This document shows positions 7,082-15,991 of a stretch of 64,000 bases of DNA, one piece after another (the stretch's first letter is position 1; each line of letters starts with the position of its first letter). The position numbers and the translations under genes are program-made. The DNA is from Spirochaetia bacterium (lineage in GTDB: Bacteria > Spirochaetota > Spirochaetia > Treponematales > Breznakiellaceae). Under the pieces are notes generated by a model. It saw only the letters and a program-made list of their open reading frames with translations. It searched no databases and was not told the DNA's origin. The stretch lies in the NCBI GenBank assembly GCA_025997675.1, contig BNUX01000003.1, positions 1 through 64,000 of the forward strand. The letters run 5' to 3'.

Positions 7082-8385
7082 TGTTTCCCCGCCGCCTCGT
7101 AAATAGTCCCGTAGATCTCCGCAATCTGCTCTTCCTCCAACGCGGCAAAAGCCACTCGGAGTATGCCGGGGCCTAAGGCGATGGTCCCGATGCCGTGTTC
7201 CGCCAGAAGCTTTTTCCGCAGGGATTCTGCATCTATACCATTACAGCGGAAGCTCATAAAGTAGCCGGAGTTGAAGGGCATGGGGCTGAGTTTGGGGTGG
7301 GCCGGATGGGTTGCAATGAATGCCTTCACCGCCCGGTAACGACCCCGGAGCAGTTCGTAGTTGGCTTGTTTTTCGCCCGCAGTCCGGGGGTCCGAGAGGA
7401 CCTTGAGGATCAGGTATTGGGCGGGGGTGTTGGCGCAGGATACGGATGAACGGATGGCCCCCAAAAGTTTCTTGCCCAGCGCGTCCTGGTGTTCCGGTTT
7501 GAGACCCGGGGAGCCGAAGGTGACAAAGGCTACCCGCAGGCCCCAGACGTAGTCTTCCTTGGTGGGGCCGTCGATTTTTACTGCCAGGACCTTTTCATGG
7601 AGGTCTGCCAGGCGGCTGAACAGGGACTCGCGGTAAATATCATCCTCGTAAAAGAGGCCGAAGTAGGCGTCGTCACAGATTACCAGGATGTCCGCGCCGT
7701 TTTCAGCCGTTTTCCGGATGATGCCTACCAGGGCATCCGTCTCGGCGCGGGTGGGGGAGTAGCCCGAGGGGTTATTGGGGAAGTTGAAAATGATCCGCAC
7801 CGCACCGGTCTTGGCTTCTTCCCGGATGGCCGCTTCAATGGCAACAAGGTCCAAACCGGGACCTGTACCGAAGAAGGGGACCCCCCGGACTTTGGCGTCC
7901 CGGCGCTCTGTGAAGATCAGGCTGTAGTTGTCCCAGCAGGGATCGCTGGCAATGATGGTACTGGTTTCGTCAAGGAACAGATCCGCCACAAAGGCGATCC
8001 CCGCAGTGACCCCGGGGACGGCGGCGGGAAGGGTAATCCCTTCGGGCTTGAGGGAGGGGTTTTTCTTAACCAGGGAATCCTTCCAGGCTTTGCGGACCTC
8101 TTCGACCCCCGCGGTGGGGGCATAGGTGACCTTTTCCTTCGCCGTAAGGGTGGGCATGGCGTCGCTAATGGCGGACAGGATCAGGGGCTGGCCCTGGTGA
8201 AAAGCCATGCCGATGGTGGCGTTTTTTACCGGGGCCAGTTGTTTCGCCTCGTTTGATTGGGCGATGATCCCCCGGGGGAAAAAAAGGCGGCGGCCAAGGG
8301 AGGACAGAAGCCGACCCGTGACGGTACCGTCCAAAACGGCGTTGAGTTCGCTTGCAAGTGGATTCATATACCTGTGAGTATCCAT
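7078..8385 (-). CDS. PLP-dependent aminotransferase, class I/II
   Basis: A 435-residue enzyme of the fold-type I aminotransferase family. NFPNNPSGYS and CDDAYFGLF are the substrate and cofactor contact motifs (the Asp of CDDAYF binds the pyridine nitrogen). The Lys of DGPTKEDYVWGLR is the likely Schiff-base residue, and the Arg near FNSGYFMSFRC–ILRVAF would bind the substrate carboxylate. The ATG at 8385 is chosen because GAAGGGG lies eight bases upstream; a longer frame to 8427 would overlap the moxR start. The amino donor and product cannot be read from the sequence. It is divergent from moxR. Confidence 0.8.
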   Translation of the reverse strand: MDTHRYMNPLASELNAVLDGTVTGRLLSSLGRRLFFPRGIIAQSNEAKQLAPVKNATIGMAFHQGQPLILSAISDAMPTLTAKEKVTYAPTAGVEEVRKAWKDSLVKKNPSLKPEGITLPAAVPGVTAGIAFVADLFLDETSTIIASDPCWDNYSLIFTERRDAKVRGVPFFGTGPGLDLVAIEAAIREEAKTGAVRIIFNFPNNPSGYSPTRAETDALVGIIRKTAENGADILVICDDAYFGLFYEDDIYRESLFSRLADLHEKVLAVKIDGPTKEDYVWGLRVAFVTFGSPGLKPEHQDALGKKLLGAIRSSVSCANTPAQYLILKVLSDPRTAGEKQANYELLRGRYRAVKAFIATHPAHPKLSPMPFNSGYFMSFRCNGIDAESLRKKLLAEHGIGTIALGPGILRVAFAALEEEQIAEIYGTIYEAAGKH

Positions 8386-8390
8386 ATACG

Positions 8391-8419
8391 TTGCCCCTTC
8401 GTCAATATATTGGTACAAT
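8391..8419 (+). promoter_or_regulatory. Promoter of the moxR–bat operon (leaderless layout)
   Basis: TTGCCC (8391–8396), 17-bp spacer, TACAAT (8414–8419). ATG follows six bases later with no ribosome binding site, so translation of moxR probably starts at the mRNA's 5' end. The -35 box lies just upstream of the start codon of the divergent aminotransferase gene. Confidence 0.55.
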
Positions 8420-8425
8420 AAAAAC

Positions 8426-9421
8426 ATGGCTCAACAAAATGCGGATGCCCTGCTGACCGGGGCACGGAACGTGCTGGACTCCTGCCGAAGGGAGATGGCC
8501 AAGCGGGTTATCGGGCAGCGGGAGATGATCGACGGGCTCCTTATGGCCCTGATTGCCCGGGGGCATATCCTGCTGGAAGGGGTGCCGGGGCTTGCCAAGA
8601 CCCTGGCGGTTAAGAGTCTGGCGGAAATTACCGGGCTGGGATTCAAACGGATACAGTTTACCCCGGACCTGCTCCCTGCGGATGTGACCGGGACCCTGGT
8701 GTGGGAACAGGCCACGGGAAAATTTTCCGTGCGCCGGGGGCCGGTCTTTGCCAACGTGATCCTGGCGGACGAGATCAACCGGGCCCCCGCCAAGGTACAG
8801 TCCGCATTGCTGGAGGCTATGGAGGAGTATCAGGTTACCATCGGGGAGGAGAGCTATCCCCTGCCGGACCCCTTCTTTGTCCTGGCTACCCAAAATCCCA
8901 TTGAGCATGAGGGAACCTATACCCTGCCCGAGGCGGAATTGGATAGGTTCCTCCTTAAACTGCTGGTGCGGTACCCAAGCCCGGAGGAGGAACTCCGTAT
9001 CCTCCGGCCCCTTAATGCCACACCGGCCCTGGCGCCCATTCTCGGAGCGCCCGAACTGGAGAGCCTCCGCTTTGCTGCGGATGCGATCCGTATTGACGAT
9101 AAAATAGCGGAATACATTGTTTCGGTGGTTGCGGCCACGAGGCCTCCCGCTGCTACTGCCGCCTCTGGAAGGGCAGGGCGGGAAGGGCTGTACCGGTATA
9201 TCTCCTTCGGCGCTTCTCCCCGGGCCTCCATCGCCCTGTACCGGTGCTGCCGTATCCTGGCCCTCTTTGACGGCCGTCCCTTTGTTACCCCCGAGGATGT
9301 AAAGACCGCCGCCCTGCCGGTACTGCGGCACCGCATCGTCCTTTCCTATGAGGCCGAAGCGGACGCCCTGGATCCGGATGCGGTGATTTCCCGTATCCTG
9401 GCCTTTGTCCCGGTACCCTGA
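8426..9421 (+). CDS. MoxR-family AAA+ ATPase
   Basis: A 331-residue AAA+ ATPase with Walker A GVPGLAKT (residues ~52–59), Walker B ILADEINRAP, sensor 1 FVLATQNP and an arginine-finger segment PEAELDRFLL. MoxR ATPases act with von Willebrand A (VWA) proteins encoded next to them, probably as chaperones that load metals or remodel complexes. Here it heads the bat operon, directly before a DUF58 protein (two-base gap). No ribosome binding site is seen. Confidence 0.9.
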   Translation: MAQQNADALLTGARNVLDSCRREMAKRVIGQREMIDGLLMALIARGHILLEGVPGLAKTLAVKSLAEITGLGFKRIQFTPDLLPADVTGTLVWEQATGKFSVRRGPVFANVILADEINRAPAKVQSALLEAMEEYQVTIGEESYPLPDPFFVLATQNPIEHEGTYTLPEAELDRFLLKLLVRYPSPEEELRILRPLNATPALAPILGAPELESLRFAADAIRIDDKIAEYIVSVVAATRPPAATAASGRAGREGLYRYISFGASPRASIALYRCCRILALFDGRPFVTPEDVKTAALPVLRHRIVLSYEAEADALDPDAVISRILAFVPVP

Positions 9422-9423
9422 AA

Positions 9424-10293
9424 ATGGACCGTCACGAACTGCTGCAGAGAATCACCACCTTTCCCCTGGTGGCCCGGGGCCTCGCGGAGGACCTCCTCTC
9501 CGGGGACTTCCGCTCGGTTTTTAAAGGCCAGGGAATCGAGTTTGACGAGGTCCGCCGCTATGAGCCGGGGGACGATGTCCGTTCCATCGACTGGAATGTG
9601 AGCGCCCGGTTCGGAACCCCCTATGTAAAGCTGTACCGGGAGGAACGGGAACTGACGGTGTGCCTGGTGCTGGATGAGTCCGCCTCCATGTTCGCCGCGG
9701 CGGGTATGCGGCGCCGGGATCAGGCTATCCTGGCGGCGTCCCTGGTGGCTTTTTCCGCGGAACGGGCGGGGCAGCGGATTGGGGCGGTATGCTTTGACCG
9801 GGAAATTACCCGGGTGTTTAACCCCCGCAAGGGGCGATCCCATATCATGAGCATCATCAGCGGACTCTTAAGAACCAATGACGGCGGGAAGGGCAGCAAT
9901 CTGGGGCTTGCACTGGAGGGATGCGGGCGGCTCCTCAAGCGGCGCAGCCTGGTGGTGATCCTTTCCGACTTCCTCTGCATCAACTGGGAGCAGGAACTGG
10001 GGCATCTCTGCGCCAAGCATGATGTGATCGCCATCGGGATCACCGACCCCCTGGACGCGGAGATCCCCAACCTGGGGCTTCTTACCATGGGGGACCCCGA
10101 AACCGGCGCGGTGCTCCACGCTCCCACGGGTTTTCCCTCCTTCCGCTCCGCCTGGGCAGAATGGCACGGGGACCGGACCACCCTCTGGAAGTCCCTTTGC
10201 CGCCGCTGCGGGGCCGCCTACGTGGAACTCTCCACCGCCGAAGATGCTCCCACGGTGCTGACTCGGTTCTTCGGGGGACGGAGGACCACATGA
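9424..10293 (+). CDS. DUF58 / VWA-like protein of the Bat operon
   Basis: A 289-residue protein. RRYEPGDDVRSIDWNVSAR (residues ~40–58) is the DUF58 signature, followed by a VWA-type fold with a metal site: LDESASM, then GSNLGLALEG and LSDFL. It is cytosolic, with no signal peptide. DUF58 proteins always accompany MoxR ATPases, and the pair is thought to mature or assemble the membrane VWA proteins encoded downstream. Its stop overlaps the next start (ATGA). Confidence 0.85.
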   Translation: MDRHELLQRITTFPLVARGLAEDLLSGDFRSVFKGQGIEFDEVRRYEPGDDVRSIDWNVSARFGTPYVKLYREERELTVCLVLDESASMFAAAGMRRRDQAILAASLVAFSAERAGQRIGAVCFDREITRVFNPRKGRSHIMSIISGLLRTNDGGKGSNLGLALEGCGRLLKRRSLVVILSDFLCINWEQELGHLCAKHDVIAIGITDPLDAEIPNLGLLTMGDPETGAVLHAPTGFPSFRSAWAEWHGDRTTLWKSLCRRCGAAYVELSTAEDAPTVLTRFFGGRRTT

Positions 10294-11222
10294 GGTATGT
10301 TCTTCTCCTTGCGTGGCTTATCCTGCCGGTTTTCCCGGTCTTTCCCCAGGATGGCGATGCTCCCTACCTCATCCCCCGGAAGATTTTTGTGGGCGATAAG
10401 GGGAGGCTGGTGTTTCCCCTGGGACATGATACAGACATAAGCGCCATTGGCGCCGTAATCCAGGGAGCGGACCTGCCCCAGTCAAGGGACCTGATAATCA
10501 GCCGGGTGGAGGTGGAGCAGCGGGGGGCCTCTGTCCGGCTCCTGGTAGATTTCCAGGCCTTTACACCGGGGCGTATACCACTGCCCCCCATCAAAATTGC
10601 GTTGAACGGCGTCTCCCATACCTTTACGGGGCTTGAGGTTACCGTCAGCTCCATCCTGCAGGTGGAGCAGCGGGGGATGGTTCTTTCGGGGCCCCTGGAA
10701 CCTCTGGCGGCGCCGGGTACTGCGGCGCTGATCTACGGAACCGTTCTGGGGATCATCCTCCTGGTTCTTGTGCTGACCCTGGGGGGCTTCTGGGGGAAAA
10801 TCCGGGTGAAGGATTTTGCCGAACGGTGGAGGCGGCGCCGGGTTATCCGGGCCATGGAACGGAACATCAAGCGGCTGCAGTCCGCACTTGCGGGGGCGGA
10901 GGCGGGTGTGGGCAGGGAAGGGCAAATCCTGGAGACCCTCTCGGGGGAATTCCGCACCTGCCTGGGAATACTTACGGGAATTAACTGCCGGGCTATGGTA
11001 CCCCGGGAATTCCTTTCCCTTCCCGCATTGGGAGGCCCCTTAGCACTTTCGCCGGCGGCGCTTTCGGAACTTTTCCGCCGCTGCGATATCCTCCGGTTCA
11101 GCGGGGCGGGTATTGAGCCGGCGGTGGTGAGGAAGCTTCTGGATGAATTTAAGGAGATGACCTTTCTTTTGGCTCTAGCCGAAAAGGAACGGTACCGGGG
11201 CGGCAAGGAGGCCCGCAGATGA
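10290..11222 (+). CDS. Bat-operon membrane protein (DUF4381-like)
   Basis: A 310-residue protein whose start is set at the ATG overlapping the DUF58 stop, because it opens a signal peptide (MRYVLLLAWLILPVFPVFPQ). A periplasmic beta-domain of about 120 residues is followed by one membrane helix (GTVLGIILLVLVLTLGGFW, residues ~150–168) and a cytosolic Arg-rich helical tail (WRRRRVIRAMERNIKRL). The layout matches small accessory proteins (DUF4381 type) found between DUF58 and BatA. It may anchor the MoxR/DUF58 pair to the membrane; this is inference. It overlaps batA by four bases. Confidence 0.6.
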   Translation: MRYVLLLAWLILPVFPVFPQDGDAPYLIPRKIFVGDKGRLVFPLGHDTDISAIGAVIQGADLPQSRDLIISRVEVEQRGASVRLLVDFQAFTPGRIPLPPIKIALNGVSHTFTGLEVTVSSILQVEQRGMVLSGPLEPLAAPGTAALIYGTVLGIILLVLVLTLGGFWGKIRVKDFAERWRRRRVIRAMERNIKRLQSALAGAEAGVGREGQILETLSGEFRTCLGILTGINCRAMVPREFLSLPALGGPLALSPAALSELFRRCDILRFSGAGIEPAVVRKLLDEFKEMTFLLALAEKERYRGGKEARR

Positions 11223-12220
11223 ATATTGGTTTCGAGCGGCCCTTCCTCTTGTTTGCCGGCGCAGTAATAGTGTTTGTGTGTTTCACGGTCTCCCGTTTCC
11301 TGAAGGGCGCTTTTACCCTGCTTATACCCCTGGGCCCCCCGGGGGGAACCCCCTTCAAGCCCCCCATCAACGTGGAATTCCTGGTAAAGATAATTCACTT
11401 CCTGGACCTGGCCGGTGTTTTTGCCCTTTTTATCGCCGCTGCGGGGCCTATTTTTATCAGCACAGAAACGGTGTGGCTTAACCGGGGGGCGGATATTCTC
11501 TTTGTGGTGGATGTCAGCCCAAGTATGGCGGGGCAGGATATGAACGGCCGGAGCCGCTTTGATACGGCCCGGGATTTGGTCCGGGATTTTGCCTCGAGGC
11601 GGCCCACCGACGCCATAGGCCTGGTGGCGGTGGGGAACGACGCGAGCCTCCTGGTACCCCCCACGGTTGACCGGACTGCGCTGTTCTCCCGCCTGGAAGG
11701 CTTGCGTATCGGCGAATTGGGTGACGGTACGGCCCTGGGGATGGGTCTGGGGATTGCGGCGCTGCACATACGGAATTCCTCGGCCCCCCGGAGGGCGGTG
11801 GCGCTGATCACCGATGGGGAAAACAACGCCGGGGCGATTCACCCGGAAACGGCGGCAGCGGCCCTGCAAAATGCCGGAGCATCCCTCTGGGTTATTGGCG
11901 TGGGGGGGGGCGGGGAGGTTCCCATTGACTATGTTGATCCGGTTACCCGGATACGCCGTACCGGAACCTTCGATTCCCGGTTTAACGCCGAAACCCTGCG
12001 GTCCATTGCCCTGAGCGGCGGTGGACAGTATATTCCCGCCCCCTCGGCGGATGCCTTTTCCCATGCCTTTTCCCGCATCGATGAAGGGGAGCTGATCATC
12101 CGCCGTTCCGGCTCCATAAACCGGACCCGGAGTTTTCAGGTCCCCCTTATCATTGCCGCCCTGGTTATGATCTGCGCCGCACGATATATACGGCGGCATA
12201 TACTGGGGGCCTTCCTGTGA
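11219..12220 (+). CDS. batA: BatA, VWA-domain membrane protein
   Basis: A 333-residue protein with N-terminal membrane helices (residues ~8–27 and ~62–80), a periplasmic or cytosolic VWA domain and a C-terminal helix (VPLIIAALVMICAARYI). The metal-ion-dependent adhesion site is complete: DVSPSM, Thr in GDGTALGMG, and ITDGENN. Bat proteins of Bacteroides and Leptospira are linked to oxygen or oxidative-stress tolerance, although later Leptospira work questioned this. It overlaps both neighbours by four bases, so expression is tightly coupled. Confidence 0.85.
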   Translation: MNIGFERPFLLFAGAVIVFVCFTVSRFLKGAFTLLIPLGPPGGTPFKPPINVEFLVKIIHFLDLAGVFALFIAAAGPIFISTETVWLNRGADILFVVDVSPSMAGQDMNGRSRFDTARDLVRDFASRRPTDAIGLVAVGNDASLLVPPTVDRTALFSRLEGLRIGELGDGTALGMGLGIAALHIRNSSAPRRAVALITDGENNAGAIHPETAAAALQNAGASLWVIGVGGGGEVPIDYVDPVTRIRRTGTFDSRFNAETLRSIALSGGGQYIPAPSADAFSHAFSRIDEGELIIRRSGSINRTRSFQVPLIIAALVMICAARYIRRHILGAFL

Positions 12221-13218
12221 GTTTCGATAATCCCCGTGCGCTGCTTGCCCTCATAGTACTCATCCCTGCAGTCTTTTTGGCCTTCCTCCATTACCGTAAA
12301 GGGCGGGCTGTGCTGGGTTTCCTTTCGGATACCGGGGGCGGCCTCGCCTCGAAGCTGCGTTTCCGGTACCTGGTTTCCACCGTTGCCTTCCATCTCTTCC
12401 TGGCCTGCGTGATCATCGCCCTGGCCCAGCCCCGTGGCGGGAGCCGGCTGGTAAGTGAAACCCGACGGGGGGTGGATGTGGTCTTTGCCATCGATCTGTC
12501 CCGCAGCATGGATGTCCGGGATATTGTAAGCGGCGGTCCCTCCCGGCTTGGCCGGGCGGCTTCTCTGATCATAGAGCTGGTCAACAATCCCTGGTTTACC
12601 CGATCCCCGGGTATCCGCTTTGGGGCGGCCATTGGCAAGGGCCGGGGGGTATCGGCCCTTCCCCTGACCGAGGATACCGAGGCGATCCTGGCCTTCCTGT
12701 CGAGCCTCTCCGGGGCCGCCATTACCGGAGGGGGCACCAATCTGGAATCCCTGGTGGACGCCGCTTCCGCTTCTTTTCAGGACGCCTTCCCCAGCCGCCG
12801 CCGGATCATCCTCCTTTCGGACGGGGAAGCCCTGACCGGTTCCCTGGCGGACGCCCTGGATCGGGCCAGGGCCGCCGAGATCACCCTCATCGCCGTAGGG
12901 TTAGGGTCCGTTGAGGGCGGCGCAGTTCCCCTGGGGGAGGACGGGCGTCCGGTGATTAGTGTACTACGGAGTGATACCCTTAGGGACGCTGCGGAGCGGA
13001 CGGGGGGTATTTACATAGATGGAAACCGGAGCAGCGCCGCAGGGTCACTGGCGGATTACCTGGCGTCCCAGGCCGTGCCGGGAAGCGGAGGCGCCGGAAC
13101 TGCCCTGCGGGGATTCCGGCGGGAGACAGAACCCCTGGGGTATATCTTTGTCATCGCCGCCCTGATCTTTATGGGCATCTCGAAAATTATGGAGAAGGGG
13201 AGGCGGAAACATGGCTGA
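12217..13218 (+). CDS. batB: BatB, VWA-domain membrane protein
   Basis: A 333-residue paralogue of BatA starting with GTG (GTGA overlap with the batA stop). It has N-terminal helices (ALLALIVLIPAVFLAFL and LVSTVAFHLFLACVIIAL) and a VWA domain with DLSRSMDVRD, GTNLESL and LSDGEALTG as metal-site motifs, plus a C-terminal helix (IFVIAALIFMGI). BatA and BatB are expected to form a hetero-oligomer. It overlaps batC by eight bases. Confidence 0.85.
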   Translation: MSFDNPRALLALIVLIPAVFLAFLHYRKGRAVLGFLSDTGGGLASKLRFRYLVSTVAFHLFLACVIIALAQPRGGSRLVSETRRGVDVVFAIDLSRSMDVRDIVSGGPSRLGRAASLIIELVNNPWFTRSPGIRFGAAIGKGRGVSALPLTEDTEAILAFLSSLSGAAITGGGTNLESLVDAASASFQDAFPSRRRIILLSDGEALTGSLADALDRARAAEITLIAVGLGSVEGGAVPLGEDGRPVISVLRSDTLRDAAERTGGIYIDGNRSSAAGSLADYLASQAVPGSGGAGTALRGFRRETEPLGYIFVIAALIFMGISKIMEKGRRKHG

Positions 13219-13819
13219 ACGAAAATACCTTACATGGTTTCTGTTCGTAGTACTGTTTCTGTTTATCACCTCCTGCTCGCAGATCCCGGGAAAACTCATG
13301 CTGCTGCGGGGGAATTTCTTTAATGCCCAGGGCATGTATACCGAGGCGATACTCGCCTACCTGGAAGCGTTGACTTTTCCCGAAACCGCGCCCTATGCGG
13401 AATACAGCCTGGGTTCGGTGTACCTTTCCCTGGATGAGGGCGCAGCGGCGCTGCAGCACTTTGCCGCCGCCGAGGAAGCCTTGGCCAAGGTACTGCGGGT
13501 GGATCACCGGGAGTTGATCTACCGGATACATTACAACAGGGGGGTGATCCGGTTCCATGCCGGAGACTTCGGGTCTGCGGCGGATCAGTTCCGCACTGCC
13601 CTGGAAACCGACGGCAGCCGTATTGAGGCGAAACGGAATCTGGAACTCAGCCTCCTGTCCCTGTCTCAAGAGGAAGCCGCAGCATCACTATCGCTGAATT
13701 TTAAGGATGAACAAAAGGACCCCCAGGTTCTTTTTGACTATATACGCCGTAAGGAGCAAGACCAATGGAAAAGCCGGGAATGGGCCGGGGACACCGGTCC
13801 CACGGGCCCCGATTACTAA
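13211..13819 (+). CDS. batC: BatC, TPR-repeat lipoprotein
   Basis: A 202-residue protein with signal peptide and lipobox FITSC. Residues ~25–150 contain three to four tetratricopeptide-like helical pairs (AQGMYTEAILAYLEAL, YAEYSLGSVYLSLDEGAAALQHF, RGVIRFHAGDFGSAADQFRTAL). BatC in other bacteria is the TPR partner of the BatA–BatB complex. The C-terminal tail overlaps batD by 55 bases. Confidence 0.75.
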   Translation: MAERKYLTWFLFVVLFLFITSCSQIPGKLMLLRGNFFNAQGMYTEAILAYLEALTFPETAPYAEYSLGSVYLSLDEGAAALQHFAAAEEALAKVLRVDHRELIYRIHYNRGVIRFHAGDFGSAADQFRTALETDGSRIEAKRNLELSLLSLSQEEAAASLSLNFKDEQKDPQVLFDYIRRKEQDQWKSREWAGDTGPTGPDY

Positions 13820-15213
13820 TTCTGCTCCCCCTGATTTTCCTTCTTGGGCAGTCCGGGGAGGTTCCCGGGGGAGAATCCACGGTACTGGTGGAAAGTTCCC
13901 CGGCACGCCCGGTCCTGGACGGCGCCTGGCGGATTTCTATCCAGGTGGATCATCCGGTTCCCGAGGAGGTGACGGTCATCCCGCCGGAACTGCCCCCCTC
14001 CCTCACCTTTGCCCAGTCCCGGAAGGAAAAGCGGGGAGGGCGCTGGACCCTGGCGGAGTTTTTGTATGTCCCCCATAGGACCGGAGAGGTCACCCTGGGC
14101 TCCTTCGAGGTACTGACCCCGGTTTTCAGCATCAGGACAGAGGAACTGCGGGCCTACGTGACCACCGCAGGGGGCGCCCCGGAATACCACCCCCGCCTGG
14201 TCTGGGAGGCCCTGCCCGCCGCCCTGAGTATCGGGGAGACCGCGGAACTGAGCCTCCGCATCCGCGATGGGGAGCCCGGGAGAAGTCTTCGTCCGGGGCC
14301 TTTTCACGCTACCGCCCCGGCGGAGGCGATCCTGGAGGAACTCCCCCTGACCGACTCTGATCTGGATCAGGGCAGGGTATTGCGAATACGCCTTACGCCT
14401 CTTTCGGGAACCCTGGTTACCCTGGGCCCCTTCACGCTCCGGTTTGATACCCTGCGCCTGGAATCCCCGGCTGTCTCAATACGGCTCCGTCCGCCGGTTT
14501 CCGGTAACCCTGCTCCCGCTAATGCCGCCCCTATTTCCACCGTCCCTGAAGTAAGCTCCCCGCTCATCTGGGCGCCGCCGCCCTTTCCCGAAAACGCGGA
14601 TGAGCCCTTCCCCCTTTTCCGCAAAGCCTATGAGGAAACCCTGGATAGAGCCCGTGAACTCTGGAGCCGGGCCTGCTATGCCGAGGCGCTGGCTGAACTT
14701 CGCCGGGGGGAACGGGACCTGTTATCGGGTCCGAAACTGGCTATACCCCGCCGGGCGGCGGAAGAGGCCCTGGGGCTTACGCAGAAGGCCGGTACGGCGG
14801 ATGAAAAATGGCGTCCGCGCAATTTCTTTTCAGCCCTGATCGTCCTTAGTTTTTGTTCACTGTTCTTGATCCTGAGGCTTTCCCTGGGAGGACGGCGGAG
14901 GGGAAGCGCGGTAAAAAAGGGCGGGATTTCCCTGTGTATCCTTTTACTGGTGACCGGTATTTTGGGGCTTGAAAAAACCGCGCCGGAGACAGGATACTTA
15001 CGGGAAAGCGCCGCGGTACTCCGCGCAGGCCCCGGGGAAACCTTGCTGCCGGTGGCGGCCTACCGGGTACCGGATACCCAAGGGGCAATCAGCGCCCGCT
15101 GGATGGAAGGACAGCCGGTACGCATTCGCGCCGCCGCAGGTGTCTGGGCCTATGCGGAAAGCCCCGATGGGGAGGCCGGGTGGGTGCCCCAGGATAATCT
15201 GGTTTTTTATTAG
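13765..15213 (+). CDS. batD: BatD-like protein with C-terminal SH3-like domain
   Basis: A 482-residue protein. The start at 13765 lies inside batC but has AAGGAG (13751–13756) eight bases upstream. A signal helix (LLILLPLIFLLG) leads into beta-sandwich domains typical of BatD (residues ~35–250, for example GEVTLGSFEVLTP and VTLGPFTLRFDTLRL), then a helical stretch, two membrane helices (~352–372 and ~387–403) and a final bacterial SH3-like segment (VLRAGPGETLLPV … VRIRAAAGVWAYAES … GWVPQDNLVFY). The SH3-like end suggests contact with cell wall or a peptide. It is the last gene of the operon. Confidence 0.7.
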   Translation: MEKPGMGRGHRSHGPRLLILLPLIFLLGQSGEVPGGESTVLVESSPARPVLDGAWRISIQVDHPVPEEVTVIPPELPPSLTFAQSRKEKRGGRWTLAEFLYVPHRTGEVTLGSFEVLTPVFSIRTEELRAYVTTAGGAPEYHPRLVWEALPAALSIGETAELSLRIRDGEPGRSLRPGPFHATAPAEAILEELPLTDSDLDQGRVLRIRLTPLSGTLVTLGPFTLRFDTLRLESPAVSIRLRPPVSGNPAPANAAPISTVPEVSSPLIWAPPPFPENADEPFPLFRKAYEETLDRARELWSRACYAEALAELRRGERDLLSGPKLAIPRRAAEEALGLTQKAGTADEKWRPRNFFSALIVLSFCSLFLILRLSLGGRRRGSAVKKGGISLCILLLVTGILGLEKTAPETGYLRESAAVLRAGPGETLLPVAAYRVPDTQGAISARWMEGQPVRIRAAAGVWAYAESPDGEAGWVPQDNLVFY

Positions 15214-15240
15214 GTTTATTAGGCTTATTGAGGATACATC

Positions 15241-15729
15241 ATGGATTTTGGCGATATTTTGGATCAATGGGACCGGCAGACCGGGAAACCTGCGGGAAAG
15301 AAGGCGGTTAAGGCGGAAGAGGATACGGCGAACCCTTCCTTACAAAAGGTTGATCCCCTTACGGCCTGGATGCGGATATACGGCGTTCCCGATAAGGACG
15401 CCGAAATTGCCGAGACCTCCGTGTCCTCCTCTCTGCGCCGCCGCCGGCTCCGGGCCAAAAAAGCGGACGCGGCGCTCGATCTCCACGGTCTTTCCCGTGA
15501 CGAAGCCTGGGCAGCCCTGGAGGAGTTTTTCCACACCTGCCGGCAGCAGGAGATGGAGAAGCTCCTCATCATCCATGGGAAGGGACTTCACTCCGAAACG
15601 GATACGGTACTCAAGCGGACAGTCCGGGAGTTTATTGAACGCTGTCAGTTTGCCGGGGAAAGCGGCCAGGGGGAGGCTGCCGACGGGGGAAGCGGGTCCA
15701 CCTGGGTCCTTTTAAAAACGGACTTTTAG
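15241..15729 (+). CDS. Smr-domain protein
   Basis: A 162-residue protein with a charged N-terminal arm (residues 1–75) and a C-terminal Smr domain: [18 protein letters not shown], then [11 protein letters not shown] and a final [10 protein letters not shown] strand. LDLHGL and HGKG are the conserved Smr motifs. Stand-alone Smr proteins are nucleases acting on DNA or on mRNA in stalled-ribosome rescue. It lies 27 bases after batD, and its end overlaps infA by four bases, tail to tail. Confidence 0.8.
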   Translation: MDFGDILDQWDRQTGKPAGKKAVKAEEDTANPSLQKVDPLTAWMRIYGVPDKDAEIAETSVSSSLRRRRLRAKKADAALDLHGLSRDEAWAALEEFFHTCRQQEMEKLLIIHGKGLHSETDTVLKRTVREFIERCQFAGESGQGEAADGGSGSTWVLLKTDF

Positions 15730-15950
15730 CGTTCGCGGTAGATGATCCGGCCGCGGCTTAAATCGTAGGGGGATAGGGCAATCCGTACCCGGTCGCCGGG
15801 GACGATACGGATGTAGTGTTTACGCATCTTTCCGGAAAGATGGGCTAGTATAAGGTGTCCGTTCTGATTGTCAAGTTCTACCCTGAACATAGTATTGGGA
15901 AGGGCTTCACGGACTACCCCTTCGACCTCAATCGCTTCTTCTTTCGCCAC
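15726..15950 (-). CDS. infA: Translation initiation factor IF-1
   Basis: A 74-residue protein covering the whole S1-type OB fold of IF-1 ([57 protein letters not shown]). It blocks the ribosomal A site during initiation. The start is GTG, supported by AGGAG six bases upstream. The length is normal for the family. Confidence 0.95.
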   Translation of the reverse strand: MAKEEAIEVEGVVREALPNTMFRVELDNQNGHLILAHLSGKMRKHYIRIVPGDRVRIALSPYDLSRGRIIYRER

Positions 15951-15991
15951 ATGTACTCCTAAAATAATCTTTCTTTATCATGGTATAGCAG

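Noticed and set aside
10733..12199. Long minus-strand frame (488 codons) opposite batA and its upstream gene
   Set aside because: It is antisense to genes with clear VWA motifs, lacks a start signal, and its composition (Gly, Arg, Pro, Gln) is typical of a shadow frame in GC-rich DNA.
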